Below, piece after piece: positions 26,748 to 35,938 of a stretch of 64,000 nt of DNA (within the stretch, counting starts at the first letter, position 1; every line of letters starts with the position of its first letter). Source of the stretch: Fuerstiella sp041398845 (GTDB lineage Bacteria; Planctomycetota; Planctomycetia; Planctomycetales; Planctomycetaceae); assembly GCA_041398845.1 (NCBI GenBank), contig JAWKTZ010000008.1:496001-560000 (forward strand). Reading direction: 5' to 3'. Made by a program: the position numbers and the translations under genes. The notes under the pieces were generated by a model. It saw only the letters and a list, made by a program, of their open reading frames with translations. It had not been told where the DNA came from and did no database searches.

Positions 26748-29066
26748 TCACGTCATTCCGGTCGACTCGGCCGCAGCTTCCGTCGGAAGGACTGTTTCCG
26801 GAGTCGTCCAGCGCAACAGCAACGGCAGCAGGACAAGGTCCCCAAAGATTCCGCCAATCATCGACAGACTCAGCAGGGCTCCGAAATACACCAGCGGAAC
26901 AAAGCGTGACGCAGTCAACACGATGAAGCCGAAGACGAGGGCGATATGAGCAAACACCACGGCGCGTCCTGCTCCGGCGTGAGCAACGTGCAGTGATTCC
27001 GTCACGGTGTGACTGCGGCGAGCTCGTTCGAACGCGGTAATGTAGTGGATGGTGGAATCCACGGTTAAGCCCATGGACACGCTGGTGATCATGGCGGTGC
27101 CGATGTTCACAGGTGATCCCAGCCAGCCCAGAAATCCCATCACCAGCGCCACGGGAAAGATATTCGGAAACAGCGAAATCAAACCCACTCGAACGCTGCG
27201 AAACGCAATCGTCATGCAGATCAGAATGCCTCCGCAGGCCACAAGGAAGCTCAGCAACTGATCACTCAGCAGACTCAGGATTACTTCGGCCAGCAGAATG
27301 AACATTCCGGAAGCAGCGGGTGGTGTTCGCTGGGAATCCAGTTCCTGCTTCGCGAAAAAGTCGCTGACGCATTGTCGGACCAGAGTAATCTGTTCCGCTT
27401 TGTTTTCGCTGGGCTGCTGTTCCGCCGATCTCAGCACAATTCGCATGCGACGAGCGTCAGCGTTGTAGAAGTTTTCAATGAGTTCCGGTTGCCTGGCCTG
27501 GAGTCTGAGCAGCGCTTTGGCCGGCCCGAAGATTCGCGGCGGCAGGTCGGCCACATCGGTGAGGGAAAGGATGCGAATGGTGTCATCATCCTTTGTGAGC
27601 TCCCGGAGCTCGTCCGTTAACGCCATGATAGTGTTCAGGAAGCTGTCGTTCAGTTTGTCCGGCGTATCAAAACTGATTTCCCAGCTACCAGCTCCGCCCA
27701 GACGACTTTCGACAAACTTCAGTGAACGCACAATGTTGGAGGAGTCTTTGAAGTTCTTACTGAAGTCCGTTTCAATCGTGAGTCGCATGACGCCGGGAAT
27801 GGACGCGGCAAACAGACTGCCACACAGAATGGCGGTGATCACGGGGCGACGTTCGACAGACCGACAGGTGGTGGCCAGCGCGGAATCCAGCCAGTGTTCC
27901 ATCGGTACCTGAGCCGGAATTCGCAGCCGTGAACCGGAGGCCAGCGTGGCCGGCAGAATCATAAAGCAGGCCACCATAACCACAGCCGTGGCCAGACACA
28001 TCATTATGGCAAAGCTGCGAACCGGAGTAATTGAACTGACCAGCAGCGAACCGAATCCCACGGCCGTAGTCAGACACGTCCAGAAAATCGGTGCGGCCAT
28101 TTCGCTCAGCGTCTGTTTAGCGACTGCCGGAAAGTCTGTGTTGGGCTGTGACGGATCATCGTCGCCGACGGCCGTTGGCGGCAGGCCACTGCGGAGGTCC
28201 CGGTAATGCACAATCACGTGCATGCAGGTGGCGATGCCGATGACCGTCACCAGAGAACTCAGCATCGAACTCACCATACTCAGTTCAGCGCCGACCAGCA
28301 CAAGGATGGCTCGCGTGCAGACAACCGATCCCAGCACCAGTCCGACCGGAGCCAGCACCCAGCGGAAGCCGTGAAACATAATCAGCAGTACAACGGACAG
28401 GACTCCCAGCGACACCAGAAACAGAATCTGTCCGTCCTGTTCCACCATTTCGAACATGTCCAGCACCTGCACGGGTTCACCGGCGACGGCCACGTCAACC
28501 TTCATCTGATCGGCCACTTCGCGAATCCGGCGAATGGTTTCAGCTCGGGAAACGGTCGATTCGCGTTCGGGCAGCAGTTGCAGCAGGATGCCGGTGGTGC
28601 GTCCATCCTGCCCCACCAGAGTTCCTTCGAACAGCCGCAGCATGGAACGTCGCGACGGCTTGAATCTGGGAGCCGCTTCCAGAAGCGCGGCGAGGTGCTG
28701 CGTTTCGTCGACGTTGACACCGGGAATCTGGTGCAGTGTTTCCGTGACGGAGCGAATTCGGGTGGCGGCGGAATCTTCAACTTCCGGAAGAAAATCGACC
28801 TCCAGCACGCCGTTGAGCGACTGGGGGTAGGGCAGGTCGGGATCGACCGCAAACAGACGTTCTTCCGTCCATGCGACGATGACAAATTCGTCACCGCCAA
28901 AATCCTTCCGGCTGCGTTTCAGAATCTGCAGGTCCGGGTTGTCGTCGGAGAAAAACGATTCGATGCGCTGATCAAACTCAAGGTGGTTCGACGCCGGAAT
29001 GGCTCCCAGCACAATGACCACAGCGGCCAGCAGCAGGAAGTTTCGCAGTGTGACAACCGTTTTCAT
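26748..29066 (-). CDS. RND-superfamily exporter (MMPL-type)
   Basis: The 772-residue protein starts with one membrane segment (about 9-26), then a periplasmic domain, then a block of five hydrophobic segments (about 225-375). A second periplasmic domain and a second block (about 600-755) follow, giving the duplicated 1+5 RND topology. SFFSDDNPDLQIL near the N-terminus and GLTVDSTIHYITAFERARR in the second block are typical of putative RND/MMPL lipid or hopanoid exporters. No membrane-fusion or outer-membrane partner is adjacent. The cargo is unknown. Confidence 0.9.
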   Translation of the reverse strand: MKTVVTLRNFLLLAAVVIVLGAIPASNHLEFDQRIESFFSDDNPDLQILKRSRKDFGGDEFVIVAWTEERLFAVDPDLPYPQSLNGVLEVDFLPEVEDSAATRIRSVTETLHQIPGVNVDETQHLAALLEAAPRFKPSRRSMLRLFEGTLVGQDGRTTGILLQLLPERESTVSRAETIRRIREVADQMKVDVAVAGEPVQVLDMFEMVEQDGQILFLVSLGVLSVVLLIMFHGFRWVLAPVGLVLGSVVCTRAILVLVGAELSMVSSMLSSLVTVIGIATCMHVIVHYRDLRSGLPPTAVGDDDPSQPNTDFPAVAKQTLSEMAAPIFWTCLTTAVGFGSLLVSSITPVRSFAIMMCLATAVVMVACFMILPATLASGSRLRIPAQVPMEHWLDSALATTCRSVERRPVITAILCGSLFAASIPGVMRLTIETDFSKNFKDSSNIVRSLKFVESRLGGAGSWEISFDTPDKLNDSFLNTIMALTDELRELTKDDDTIRILSLTDVADLPPRIFGPAKALLRLQARQPELIENFYNADARRMRIVLRSAEQQPSENKAEQITLVRQCVSDFFAKQELDSQRTPPAASGMFILLAEVILSLLSDQLLSFLVACGGILICMTIAFRSVRVGLISLFPNIFPVALVMGFLGWLGSPVNIGTAMITSVSMGLTVDSTIHYITAFERARRSHTVTESLHVAHAGAGRAVVFAHIALVFGFIVLTASRFVPLVYFGALLSLSMIGGIFGDLVLLPLLLRWTTPETVLPTEAAAESTGMT

Positions 29067-29487
29067 TGAACGCGTTCAGATTCCGGATTCCAGAGTTTTG
29101 TGCTGAACGTTCAATATCGAAAACTGCAGCATTCAGCCAGTCCATATGACTGACGGATTCTGTGAATGAGAGTTTCGGCAGACTGCCGGTCGTGGCAACT
29201 GTGGGGAAACGCCGTTCCGTGAGGAAAGCCATGCACAACCCGTTCAATCGCTGCGACGCCACCGGGAACGTGTCTTCGATTGTCGTTTTTCTGCATCATT
29301 CCGGCACATTTCATCCGTCACGTTCTGTGTCTGTGACCTAGGTTCCATACGACGGACGGCTTGCGCATTCGTCAAAACCTACTTCGAACAACGTTCTGTG
29401 GCGGCTGAGGGATCGGTTGACGCCGGACGCCACACTCAGACGCAGGACTCTTGTCAATCACGAACCCAGATCCCCGGAATTGAACAC
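29067..29487. other. divergent intergenic region
   Basis: This separates the RND exporter (minus) from the Tad operon (plus) and must carry both promoters. No convincing ORF, RNA or repeat is seen. Confidence 0.5.
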
Positions 29488-30795
29488 ATGGTCGCTCCTA
29501 CGAAATCCCGTTCCAGCTCTCAGGACTTTGAGAAACTAAAGGAACACATCCACGGCAAGCTGGTTGAAAAGCTGGACCTGACTCGCCTGTCTGAGCTGGA
29601 AGGCGACTCGCTGCGACGTGAAATCCGGGTTGTTGTTGAGCATCTTTGCGACACCGAAAATCCAATGCTGAACCGCGCTGAGCGCGAACGGCTGGTGGAA
29701 GAAGTTCTGGACGAAGCGTTTGGCTTTGGTCCGCTGGAACTGCTTCTGAAGGAGGAAGGCGTCGCGGATATTATGATCAACGGCCCCAAGAACGTGTTTC
29801 TGGAAAAGAACGGCCGGATCGTCAAGTCGGAAGTCACCTTCCGGGACAACGATCACCTGCTGCAGATTCTGGACCGCATTGTCTCCAAGGTTGGTCGTCG
29901 CGTTGACGAAACGTCTCCCATGGTGGACGCTCGTCTGCCCGATGGCTCACGTCTGAACGCCATCATTCCACCGCTGGCTCTGGACGGCCCGTCGCTCACC
30001 ATTCGCCGCTTCGGTTCCAATCCGCTGACTCTGGAAGACCTGCTGCGATTCGGAGCGTTTACTCCGGAGATGGTCATGTTCATGGAAGCCGCCATGAAGG
30101 CTCGCCTGAACGTCATCATCAGTGGCGGTACGGGTTCCGGCAAGACGACACTGCTGAACACATTATCCAGCTTCATTTCCAACGAGAACCGCATTGTCAC
30201 CATTGAAGACGCGGCGGAAATTCAGTTGCAGCAGGAACACGTGCTGCGACTGGAGACCCGCCCTCCCAACATCGAAGGCAAGGGAGCCGTCACGGCGACG
30301 GATCTTGTGAAAAACGCTCTGCGAATGCGACCGGACCGCATCATCATCGGCGAATGCCGTGGCGGTGAAGCACTGGACATGCTGCAGGCCATGAACACGG
30401 GCCACGATGGTTCCCTCACTACGGTGCATGCGAACAATCCTCGCGATGCGATTTCCCGTATCGAAACACTGGTCAACATGAGCGGTGTGGAGCTGCCTCT
30501 GTCGGCACTCAGAAAACAGATCTCGTCGGCCGTCCATCTGGTGATTCAGGCCAGTCGTCTGCAGGGCGGACCGCGAAAGGTCACGTATGTCACCGAAATC
30601 GTCGGAATGGAAGGCGACACGCTGGTCATGCAGGACATCTTCCGCTTTGTGCAGGAAGGCATTGACAGCAACGGCAAGGCTTACGGTCACTTCCAGGCCA
30701 CCGGCGTCCGACCGAAGTGTGTTGAACATCTGGAATCGGCCGGCGTCAAACTGCCTCCAAGTATCTTCGCTGAACGACAGTTGCGTTCGCAGTAA
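29488..30795 (+). CDS. cpaF: CpaF/TadA-type secretion ATPase
   Basis: The chosen ATG at 29488 gives 435 residues beginning MVAPTKSRSSSQDFEKLKEH. Upstream codons to the GTG at 29398 look non-coding. Walker A is GGTGSGKTTLLN (213-224), followed by IVTIEDAAEIQLQQEHVLRL (Asp box), RPDRIIIGECRGGEALDML (Walker B) and TGHDGSLTTVHANNP (His box). The hexameric ATPase powers assembly of Tad/Flp pili or related type II secretion-like systems in the inner membrane. It leads a cpaF-tadB-tadC cluster. Confidence 0.95.
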   Translation: MVAPTKSRSSSQDFEKLKEHIHGKLVEKLDLTRLSELEGDSLRREIRVVVEHLCDTENPMLNRAERERLVEEVLDEAFGFGPLELLLKEEGVADIMINGPKNVFLEKNGRIVKSEVTFRDNDHLLQILDRIVSKVGRRVDETSPMVDARLPDGSRLNAIIPPLALDGPSLTIRRFGSNPLTLEDLLRFGAFTPEMVMFMEAAMKARLNVIISGGTGSGKTTLLNTLSSFISNENRIVTIEDAAEIQLQQEHVLRLETRPPNIEGKGAVTATDLVKNALRMRPDRIIIGECRGGEALDMLQAMNTGHDGSLTTVHANNPRDAISRIETLVNMSGVELPLSALRKQISSAVHLVIQASRLQGGPRKVTYVTEIVGMEGDTLVMQDIFRFVQEGIDSNGKAYGHFQATGVRPKCVEHLESAGVKLPPSIFAERQLRSQ

Positions 30796-30895
30796 GCGTC
30801 AACGTGAATCGATCAACCCACACCGGACCTGTTCAATCATTACGCGTGGTCGGCCGGAAACAGGCCCTGGCATCTGCAAGTAGAAGAGTAATCCC

Positions 30896-31858
30896 ATGGA
30901 TCCAGTCATTCTGATTATGGTGGCCTCCTTCGGAGGCATGGCGGCTCTGGTCGTTGGCGTCGCCAACATCATCCAGCGCAGCCAGGCGTCTCAGGCGGAA
31001 GCCCGTCTGGCCGCGTTTACCGGAGGGAAAACCACGACCGGCGCCCAGATCGCCGATGAAATTGTCCGCGACGGATTGTCTTCAGCCTCGGGATTGCTCG
31101 GCGGTCTGGTCAAGCGGTTCAAGAACCTGCCAATGTTCTTTGAACAGGCGGAATCGCCATTGAAGATGGACCAGTTTCTGCTGATGTGCATCGGTGCAGC
31201 GGCTGTCGGCGGATTGCTGGGCGTGGTGGCTCGAGTTCCTCCTGCGATGCTGCCGTTCGGGTTTATCTTCGGATTCGGGATGCCATGGCTGTGGCTGTGG
31301 TGGCGTCGTCGCTGTCGCTTCGTGAAGTTTGAAGGACAGCTTTCGGATGCTCTGGAACTGATGGCCCGAGCTCTGCGATCCGGACACAGTCTGGGATCCG
31401 GGCTCCAGGTCGTTGCCAACGAAATGACCAATCCGATTGCCAAAGAGTTTCAGAAGGTTCACGAAGAGACCAATCTTGGCCTGTCCATGGACCAGGCTCT
31501 GCACAACCTGCTCAAACGCATGCCGAACATGGACCTGCAGTTTTTCGTGATCGCCGTCTGCATTCAAAGACAATGCGGCGGTGACCTTGCAGAAATTCTC
31601 GGCAAGATCAGCGGCCTTGTTCGTGAACGGTTCAAGATTCTGGGACAGGTCAAAGCGCTGACCGGCGAAGGTCGAATCAGCGGCGTGGTCCTGATGGCTC
31701 TGCCACCGGTGCTGTTTGCGGCCGTCTATTATCTGAACCCGGACTATGTCATGGTGCTGTTTGATCGCGAAGAAGGCCGAAAGATGCTGTTCGCCACCGG
31801 CTTTCTGCAGCTTCTGGGAGCCATCTGCATCAAGAAGATCATTGACATCAAGGTTTGA
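30896..31858 (+). CDS. tadB: TadB-type inner membrane platform protein (T2SF domain)
   Basis: The 320-residue protein has one N-terminal membrane segment, two central ones around VGGLLGVVARVPPAMLPFGF, and a C-terminal pair. The cytoplasmic T2SF block LSDALELMARALRSGHSLGSGLQVVANEM is the F-domain signature. It would form the platform with TadC and couple CpaF to pilus growth. The gap from cpaF is 100 bases. Confidence 0.92.
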   Translation: MDPVILIMVASFGGMAALVVGVANIIQRSQASQAEARLAAFTGGKTTTGAQIADEIVRDGLSSASGLLGGLVKRFKNLPMFFEQAESPLKMDQFLLMCIGAAAVGGLLGVVARVPPAMLPFGFIFGFGMPWLWLWWRRRCRFVKFEGQLSDALELMARALRSGHSLGSGLQVVANEMTNPIAKEFQKVHEETNLGLSMDQALHNLLKRMPNMDLQFFVIAVCIQRQCGGDLAEILGKISGLVRERFKILGQVKALTGEGRISGVVLMALPPVLFAAVYYLNPDYVMVLFDREEGRKMLFATGFLQLLGAICIKKIIDIKV

Positions 31859-31927
31859 TTCAGGAACTGTGAATTTTCAACTGAACTGTGTCCGTTATTC
31901 TGTGCCGACGTCCTGTGGAGTGCTGTG

Positions 31928-32857
31928 ATGAGTCCTGAACTGGTGATTTCTCTTGCTGCGTTTGGAGCGTTTACCGCTGGTGCCTGGGCTGTTCTGAGCA
32001 TGGTGACCGGGGGGAAATCGCGAGCTGTCGAACGTCTGGATGACCTTCGCAATCCGGGATCGCGGAAGCGTCGCGGTGCCGAAGGCGGCGGGATGTCGGG
32101 CATGATCGAAAAGGCGGCTCCGGCACTGTCGAAAGCGCTCCAGCCAAAGACAGAAGACGAACAGGGAACGCTGAAGATTCGCCTGGCGAACGCCGGATTC
32201 TCCAAGCACAATGCTCCACGCAATTTTCTGGCGTTGAAAATTGTGTCGCTGATTCTGGGTCTGCTGTTCGGAGCGATCTACGGTTTCGCCAACATGGGCG
32301 TCTCAAACAACTCGTGGATGGGATTCGTTATCGGTGGTGGTGCCGGCTTTTATCTTCCCGAAGTTGTGCTCACTCTGATGAAGTGGTCTCGCCAGCAGAA
32401 GATCTTCCTGCAACTGCCGGATGCCCTGGACCTGCTGGTCGTCTGCGTGGAAGCCGGACTGGGTCTGGACGCCGGCATGCGTCGCGTGTCTGAAGAACTG
32501 GCCAGCGGTGCTCCGGAAGTCTGCAGTGAACTGGCCACAGCCAACATGCAGTTGCAGATGGGCAAGCCACGACGCGATGTGCTGCGTGACCTCGGCGTTC
32601 GCACCGGCATTGATGATATGCGAGCACTGGCGGCCATTCTGATTCAGGCTGACCGCTTCGGTTCATCAATCGCTCAGGCTCTGCGAGTTCAATCCGACAG
32701 TATGAGAACCAAGCGTCGTCAGATGGCGGAAGAGAAGGCTCAGGGAGCCGCCGTGAAGATGATCTTTCCGCTGGTGCTGTTCATTTTCCCCGGCATCTTC
32801 GTGATTCTGGTGGGTCCTGCCGGAATTCAGTTGATGGACAACTTTGTCAACAAGTAA
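31928..32857 (+). CDS. tadC: TadC-type inner membrane platform protein (T2SF domain)
   Basis: The ATG at 31928 has GGAG seven bases upstream and is preferred to the GTG three bases earlier. The 309-residue product has an N-terminal membrane segment, a central pair (about 95-140), the T2SF stretch LPDALDLLVVCVEAGLGLDA with GSSIAQALRVQSDSMRTKRR, and a C-terminal hydrophobic segment. It ends the Tad cluster and is followed by a strong terminator. Confidence 0.92.
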   Translation: MSPELVISLAAFGAFTAGAWAVLSMVTGGKSRAVERLDDLRNPGSRKRRGAEGGGMSGMIEKAAPALSKALQPKTEDEQGTLKIRLANAGFSKHNAPRNFLALKIVSLILGLLFGAIYGFANMGVSNNSWMGFVIGGGAGFYLPEVVLTLMKWSRQQKIFLQLPDALDLLVVCVEAGLGLDAGMRRVSEELASGAPEVCSELATANMQLQMGKPRRDVLRDLGVRTGIDDMRALAAILIQADRFGSSIAQALRVQSDSMRTKRRQMAEEKAQGAAVKMIFPLVLFIFPGIFVILVGPAGIQLMDNFVNK

Positions 32858-32900
32858 ACAGACCTTCCGCCGGGGACCGATGTCGATGGCTGCGAAATAA

Positions 32901-32932
32901 AAAACGGCCGCTCTTTGCAGAGCGGCCGTTTT
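32901..32932. terminator. bidirectional Rho-independent terminator
   Basis: A perfect 14-bp stem (32901-32914 with 32919-32932) encloses the loop TTGC. One side begins with A residues and the other ends with T residues, so it can serve both tadC (plus) and rpsD (minus), which converge here. Confidence 0.92.
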
Positions 32933-32958
32933 AATTTGTGATTCGCGGTTCCGACGTC

Positions 32959-33567
32959 TTATCGAGACAGGAAGGCCACGACCTGGTTGACGTCCACAAC
33001 CAGACCGACATCGGAATACGACGGCAGAGTCGTCACGATGGCAGACAGCGTGCTCTGATCAAAATTGATCCAGTCACACGGAAGAACGGTCAGACCTTCA
33101 CCGATGTTCTTGTACAGTTTGTTCAGGTTCGGTCGCTTTCGCAGAGTAATCACGTCGCCAGGGCGAACCATGATCCCGGGCTTGTTGACGGTCTTGCCGT
33201 TCACCTGAAAATGGCGATGCACAATTCCCTGGCGAGCCTGTGGTCGAGTTCCCACGAAGCCGGCCTTGCGGACCACGTTGTCCAGGCGACGTTCGCAGAT
33301 CACCAGCAACTGTTCACCGGTGTTGCCCTTCATGTGTCGAGCTTTATCGAAGTAGCGGTTCAACTGACGGTCTCGCAGACCGTAATAGAACTTGATCTTC
33401 TGCTTTTCCGACAAGCCCAGACCATAGTTGGTCGGTTTCTTGCGGCGCTTGTGCATCCCTGGCGGAAGCTCTTTCCGATCCAGAGCCTTGATGGCACCTG
33501 CGGATTCGTAAACGTTGACGCCCAACCGTCGGTTGACGCGTCCCTTCGGACCTGTGTAGCGACCCAT
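32959..33567 (-). CDS. rpsD: 30S ribosomal protein S4
   Basis: The ATG at 33567 starts MGRYTGPKGRVNRRLGVNVY, giving 202 residues, the usual S4 length. The S4 RNA-binding domain is seen in ERRLDNVVRKAGFVGTRPQA then HFQVNGKTVNKPGIMVRPGD. S4 nucleates assembly of the 30S body. It is monocistronic here, not in the alpha operon with rpoA or rpsK. The open frame continues upstream to 33828 but that part is not S4-like. Confidence 0.97.
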   Translation of the reverse strand: MGRYTGPKGRVNRRLGVNVYESAGAIKALDRKELPPGMHKRRKKPTNYGLGLSEKQKIKFYYGLRDRQLNRYFDKARHMKGNTGEQLLVICERRLDNVVRKAGFVGTRPQARQGIVHRHFQVNGKTVNKPGIMVRPGDVITLRKRPNLNKLYKNIGEGLTVLPCDWINFDQSTLSAIVTTLPSYSDVGLVVDVNQVVAFLSR

Positions 33568-34147
33568 TCTGCAATGAACTCCAAAAACTTGTCTGAGCTC
33601 TGTACCGCCACAACGCCACGCGCGTTGAGCCGTCCTCTTTCGCTGTCTGCTGGAAGTCCGGACGCTTGACGCCGGACACAGACAACACCGACAGGCAGTT
33701 CGCAAACTCAGGCGGACGAACTGCGTACAGAGAAAACTCCCGACACGCGCCGCTGATCGGCTGGTCAACACCCCAAACGGTGTCGCCATAAGTCGGGAAG
33801 GTCGAAAGAGTATCGACGATGCCGTCAACGATCAACACCTTGTGGGTGCCGTTTGAGACATTTTCCACCGTTATCCAGGAATGATGCCTGCTGGCGTTGA
33901 GGACTGGTGCGTAACCGCTTTAATAACCCGGCTGAGCACTCTGACGGGCGGAATCTGCATACGCAGACCTCTTGGAATGCCCGTTTTACGTATATAGAGA
34001 AGCCACTGCCTGTGGAAAACGTCGTGGTTTGAAGTGACGTTTCCTGAAAGTCAGAAATACTGATTTTGAGGCTATCTGAACAGAGGTCTGCCTTGAAGGA
34101 ATCGTTTCCGCCAGCTTTCGCGATCACGGAATGAGAAATCGACTTAT
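33568..34147. other. rpsD-pyrG divergent intergenic region
   Basis: This 580-base gap must hold the rpsD leader (minus) and the pyrG promoter (plus). ORFs running through it are not protein-like. It also holds a degenerate half of the palindromic repeat near 34068. I could not identify a known RNA, though the length before rpsD would allow an autoregulatory leader. Confidence 0.45.
34068..34092 (+). repeat. degenerate half-copy of the GGTCTGACC palindromic repeat
   Basis: The segment shares GAGGCTATCTGAA with the left arm of the copy at 36873 and then a diverged AGAGGTCTGCC. No right arm follows. It lies about 55 bases upstream of pyrG. Confidence 0.5.
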
Positions 34148-35770
34148 ATGACTCGGCACATTTTTGTTACCGGTGGAGTTGTCAGTTCTTTGGGCAAAGG
34201 GCTGACGTCCGCGTCCATCGGCATGTTGCTGGAACGTCGCGGACTGACGGTTCGCATGCAGAAGCTGGATCCGTACATCAATGTCGACCCCGGCACGATG
34301 AGTCCCTATCAGCACGGCGAAGTCTACGTGCTGGACGATGGCTCAGAAACCGACCTGGATCTGGGACATTACGAACGGTTTACGTCCAGCCCGCTGAACC
34401 GCGATTCCAACTATACGACCGGGCAGATTTATCAGACAGTCATCGACAAAGAGCGTCGTGGAGAATACCTGGGACGTACGGTCCAGGTGGTGCCACACAT
34501 CACCGACGAAATCAAAACCAGCATTCGTCGCCTTGCCGCTCCAGATGTGGATGTGGTCATCACGGAACTGGGAGGAACCATCGGCGACATCGAAGGCCTG
34601 CCGTTTCTGGAAGCCATTCGCCAGATTCCTCTGGATATCGGCAAGCAGAACTGTCTGTTTATTCATCTGACACTCGTGCCGTATCTGAAGGCGGCTCGCG
34701 AAGCCAAAACCAAACCGACTCAGCACAGCGTGCAGCAGTTACGCACGATCGGCATTCAGCCCGACATTCTGGTGTGCCGCACAGAACGCCCGATTGGCCG
34801 CGAACACACCGACAAGATCGCTCTGTTCTGCAATGTCGAAAAGCGAGCGGTCATTGAAGAGATCGACAAGGAGTTCTCCATCTACGAAGTTCCTCTGGGA
34901 CTGGTTGAACACGGCATGGACGAACTGATTATCGAAAAACTGGGACTGGAAGCCGGACCACTCCAGCTTGACGACTATCACGACCTCATTCATCGCATCC
35001 GCAATCCTCGACACGAAATCACCATCGCCGTGGTCGGCAAGTACATCGACCATCGCGACGCCTACAAGTCGATCTACGAATCACTGGATCACGCCGGATT
35101 CCACCATTCCACTCAAGTGATCGCGAAACGCATCGAAGCGGAGGATCTGGAACGTCACGGAGCGGACAGTCTGCTGAAAGGTGTCGACGGCATTCTGGTT
35201 CCGGGTGGGTTCGGGATGCGCGGCATTGAAGGCAAGATTCAGGCCGTTCGGTATGCTCGGGAAAACAACGTGCCCTACTTCGGCATCTGCCTCGGAATGC
35301 AGGTGGCCGTCATCGAGTTCGCTCGCAACGTCATGGGGCTGACCGACGCCAACAGCAGCGAATTCCAGGCAGACACGCAACATCCGGTGATCTGCCTGCT
35401 GGACGAACAAACGGGAATCGAAGCCAAAGGTGGAACAATGCGGCTGGGCAGTCAGCCATGCGTTCTGGCCGAGGGTTCACGTTCACTGCTGGCCTATGGC
35501 ACGTCGGAAGTGCATGAACGACATCGGCACCGCTACGAATTCAATTCGCAGTATCGCGAACAATATGTGCATTCCGGCATGACTCCGGTTGGCACCAGCC
35601 CCGATGGCAGTCTGGTGGAAGTGGTCGAAATCAGCGACCATCCGTGGTACGTGGCTGTTCAGTATCATCCGGAATTCAAATCGCAGCCCAACCGACCTCA
35701 CCCGCTGTTTTCCGGCTTCGTCGGTGCCGCTCTCGAACAACGTCAGGTTCGCCCCCGCCAGTTGGTCTAA
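34148..35770 (+). CDS. pyrG: CTP synthase
   Basis: The 540-residue enzyme converts UTP, ATP and glutamine to CTP in the cytosol. The N-terminal synthase domain starts TRHIFVTGGVVSSLGKGLTS (P-loop-like) with KLDPYINVDPGTMSPYQHGE. The C-terminal class I glutamine amidotransferase domain has FGICLGMQ (nucleophile Cys, about residue 380) and YHPEFKSQPN (catalytic His and Glu). The length is standard for the family. Confidence 0.98.
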   Translation: MTRHIFVTGGVVSSLGKGLTSASIGMLLERRGLTVRMQKLDPYINVDPGTMSPYQHGEVYVLDDGSETDLDLGHYERFTSSPLNRDSNYTTGQIYQTVIDKERRGEYLGRTVQVVPHITDEIKTSIRRLAAPDVDVVITELGGTIGDIEGLPFLEAIRQIPLDIGKQNCLFIHLTLVPYLKAAREAKTKPTQHSVQQLRTIGIQPDILVCRTERPIGREHTDKIALFCNVEKRAVIEEIDKEFSIYEVPLGLVEHGMDELIIEKLGLEAGPLQLDDYHDLIHRIRNPRHEITIAVVGKYIDHRDAYKSIYESLDHAGFHHSTQVIAKRIEAEDLERHGADSLLKGVDGILVPGGFGMRGIEGKIQAVRYARENNVPYFGICLGMQVAVIEFARNVMGLTDANSSEFQADTQHPVICLLDEQTGIEAKGGTMRLGSQPCVLAEGSRSLLAYGTSEVHERHRHRYEFNSQYREQYVHSGMTPVGTSPDGSLVEVVEISDHPWYVAVQYHPEFKSQPNRPHPLFSGFVGAALEQRQVRPRQLV

Positions 35771-35818
35771 AGGCGATCCCCCAACTCCGTGAAGAGACTT
35801 TCGACGGGAAACACAGCG

Positions 35819-35888
35819 CGTTTCACCTGACCCTCAGGGGAGGCGCTTTGTCGACCGATATCGCCTCCCCTGCGGGTCGGGTGAAACG
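35819..35888. terminator. long hairpin between pyrG and the convergent dehydrogenase gene
   Basis: Two 27-base arms (35819-35845 and 35862-35888) are complementary at 25 of 27 positions around a 16-base loop. It lies between the stops of two convergent genes, so bidirectional termination is likely. There is no T tract, so it may instead be a palindromic repeat element; no second copy was found in this window. Confidence 0.7.
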
Positions 35889-35938
35889 AACCTCTTGACA
35901 GATTGCCTCCAGGCTTCCGTTCAGCCCGAAAGCATCTT

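Noticed and set aside
25435..26751. 438-codon minus-strand ORF over the aminotransferase
   Set aside because: Mirror frame of a fully recognisable DegT-family gene.
33344..33868. Long minus-strand frames over the rpsD start region
   Set aside because: One is out of frame with S4, the other is an upstream extension of S4 with no similarity to the family; S4 normally begins MGRYTGP.
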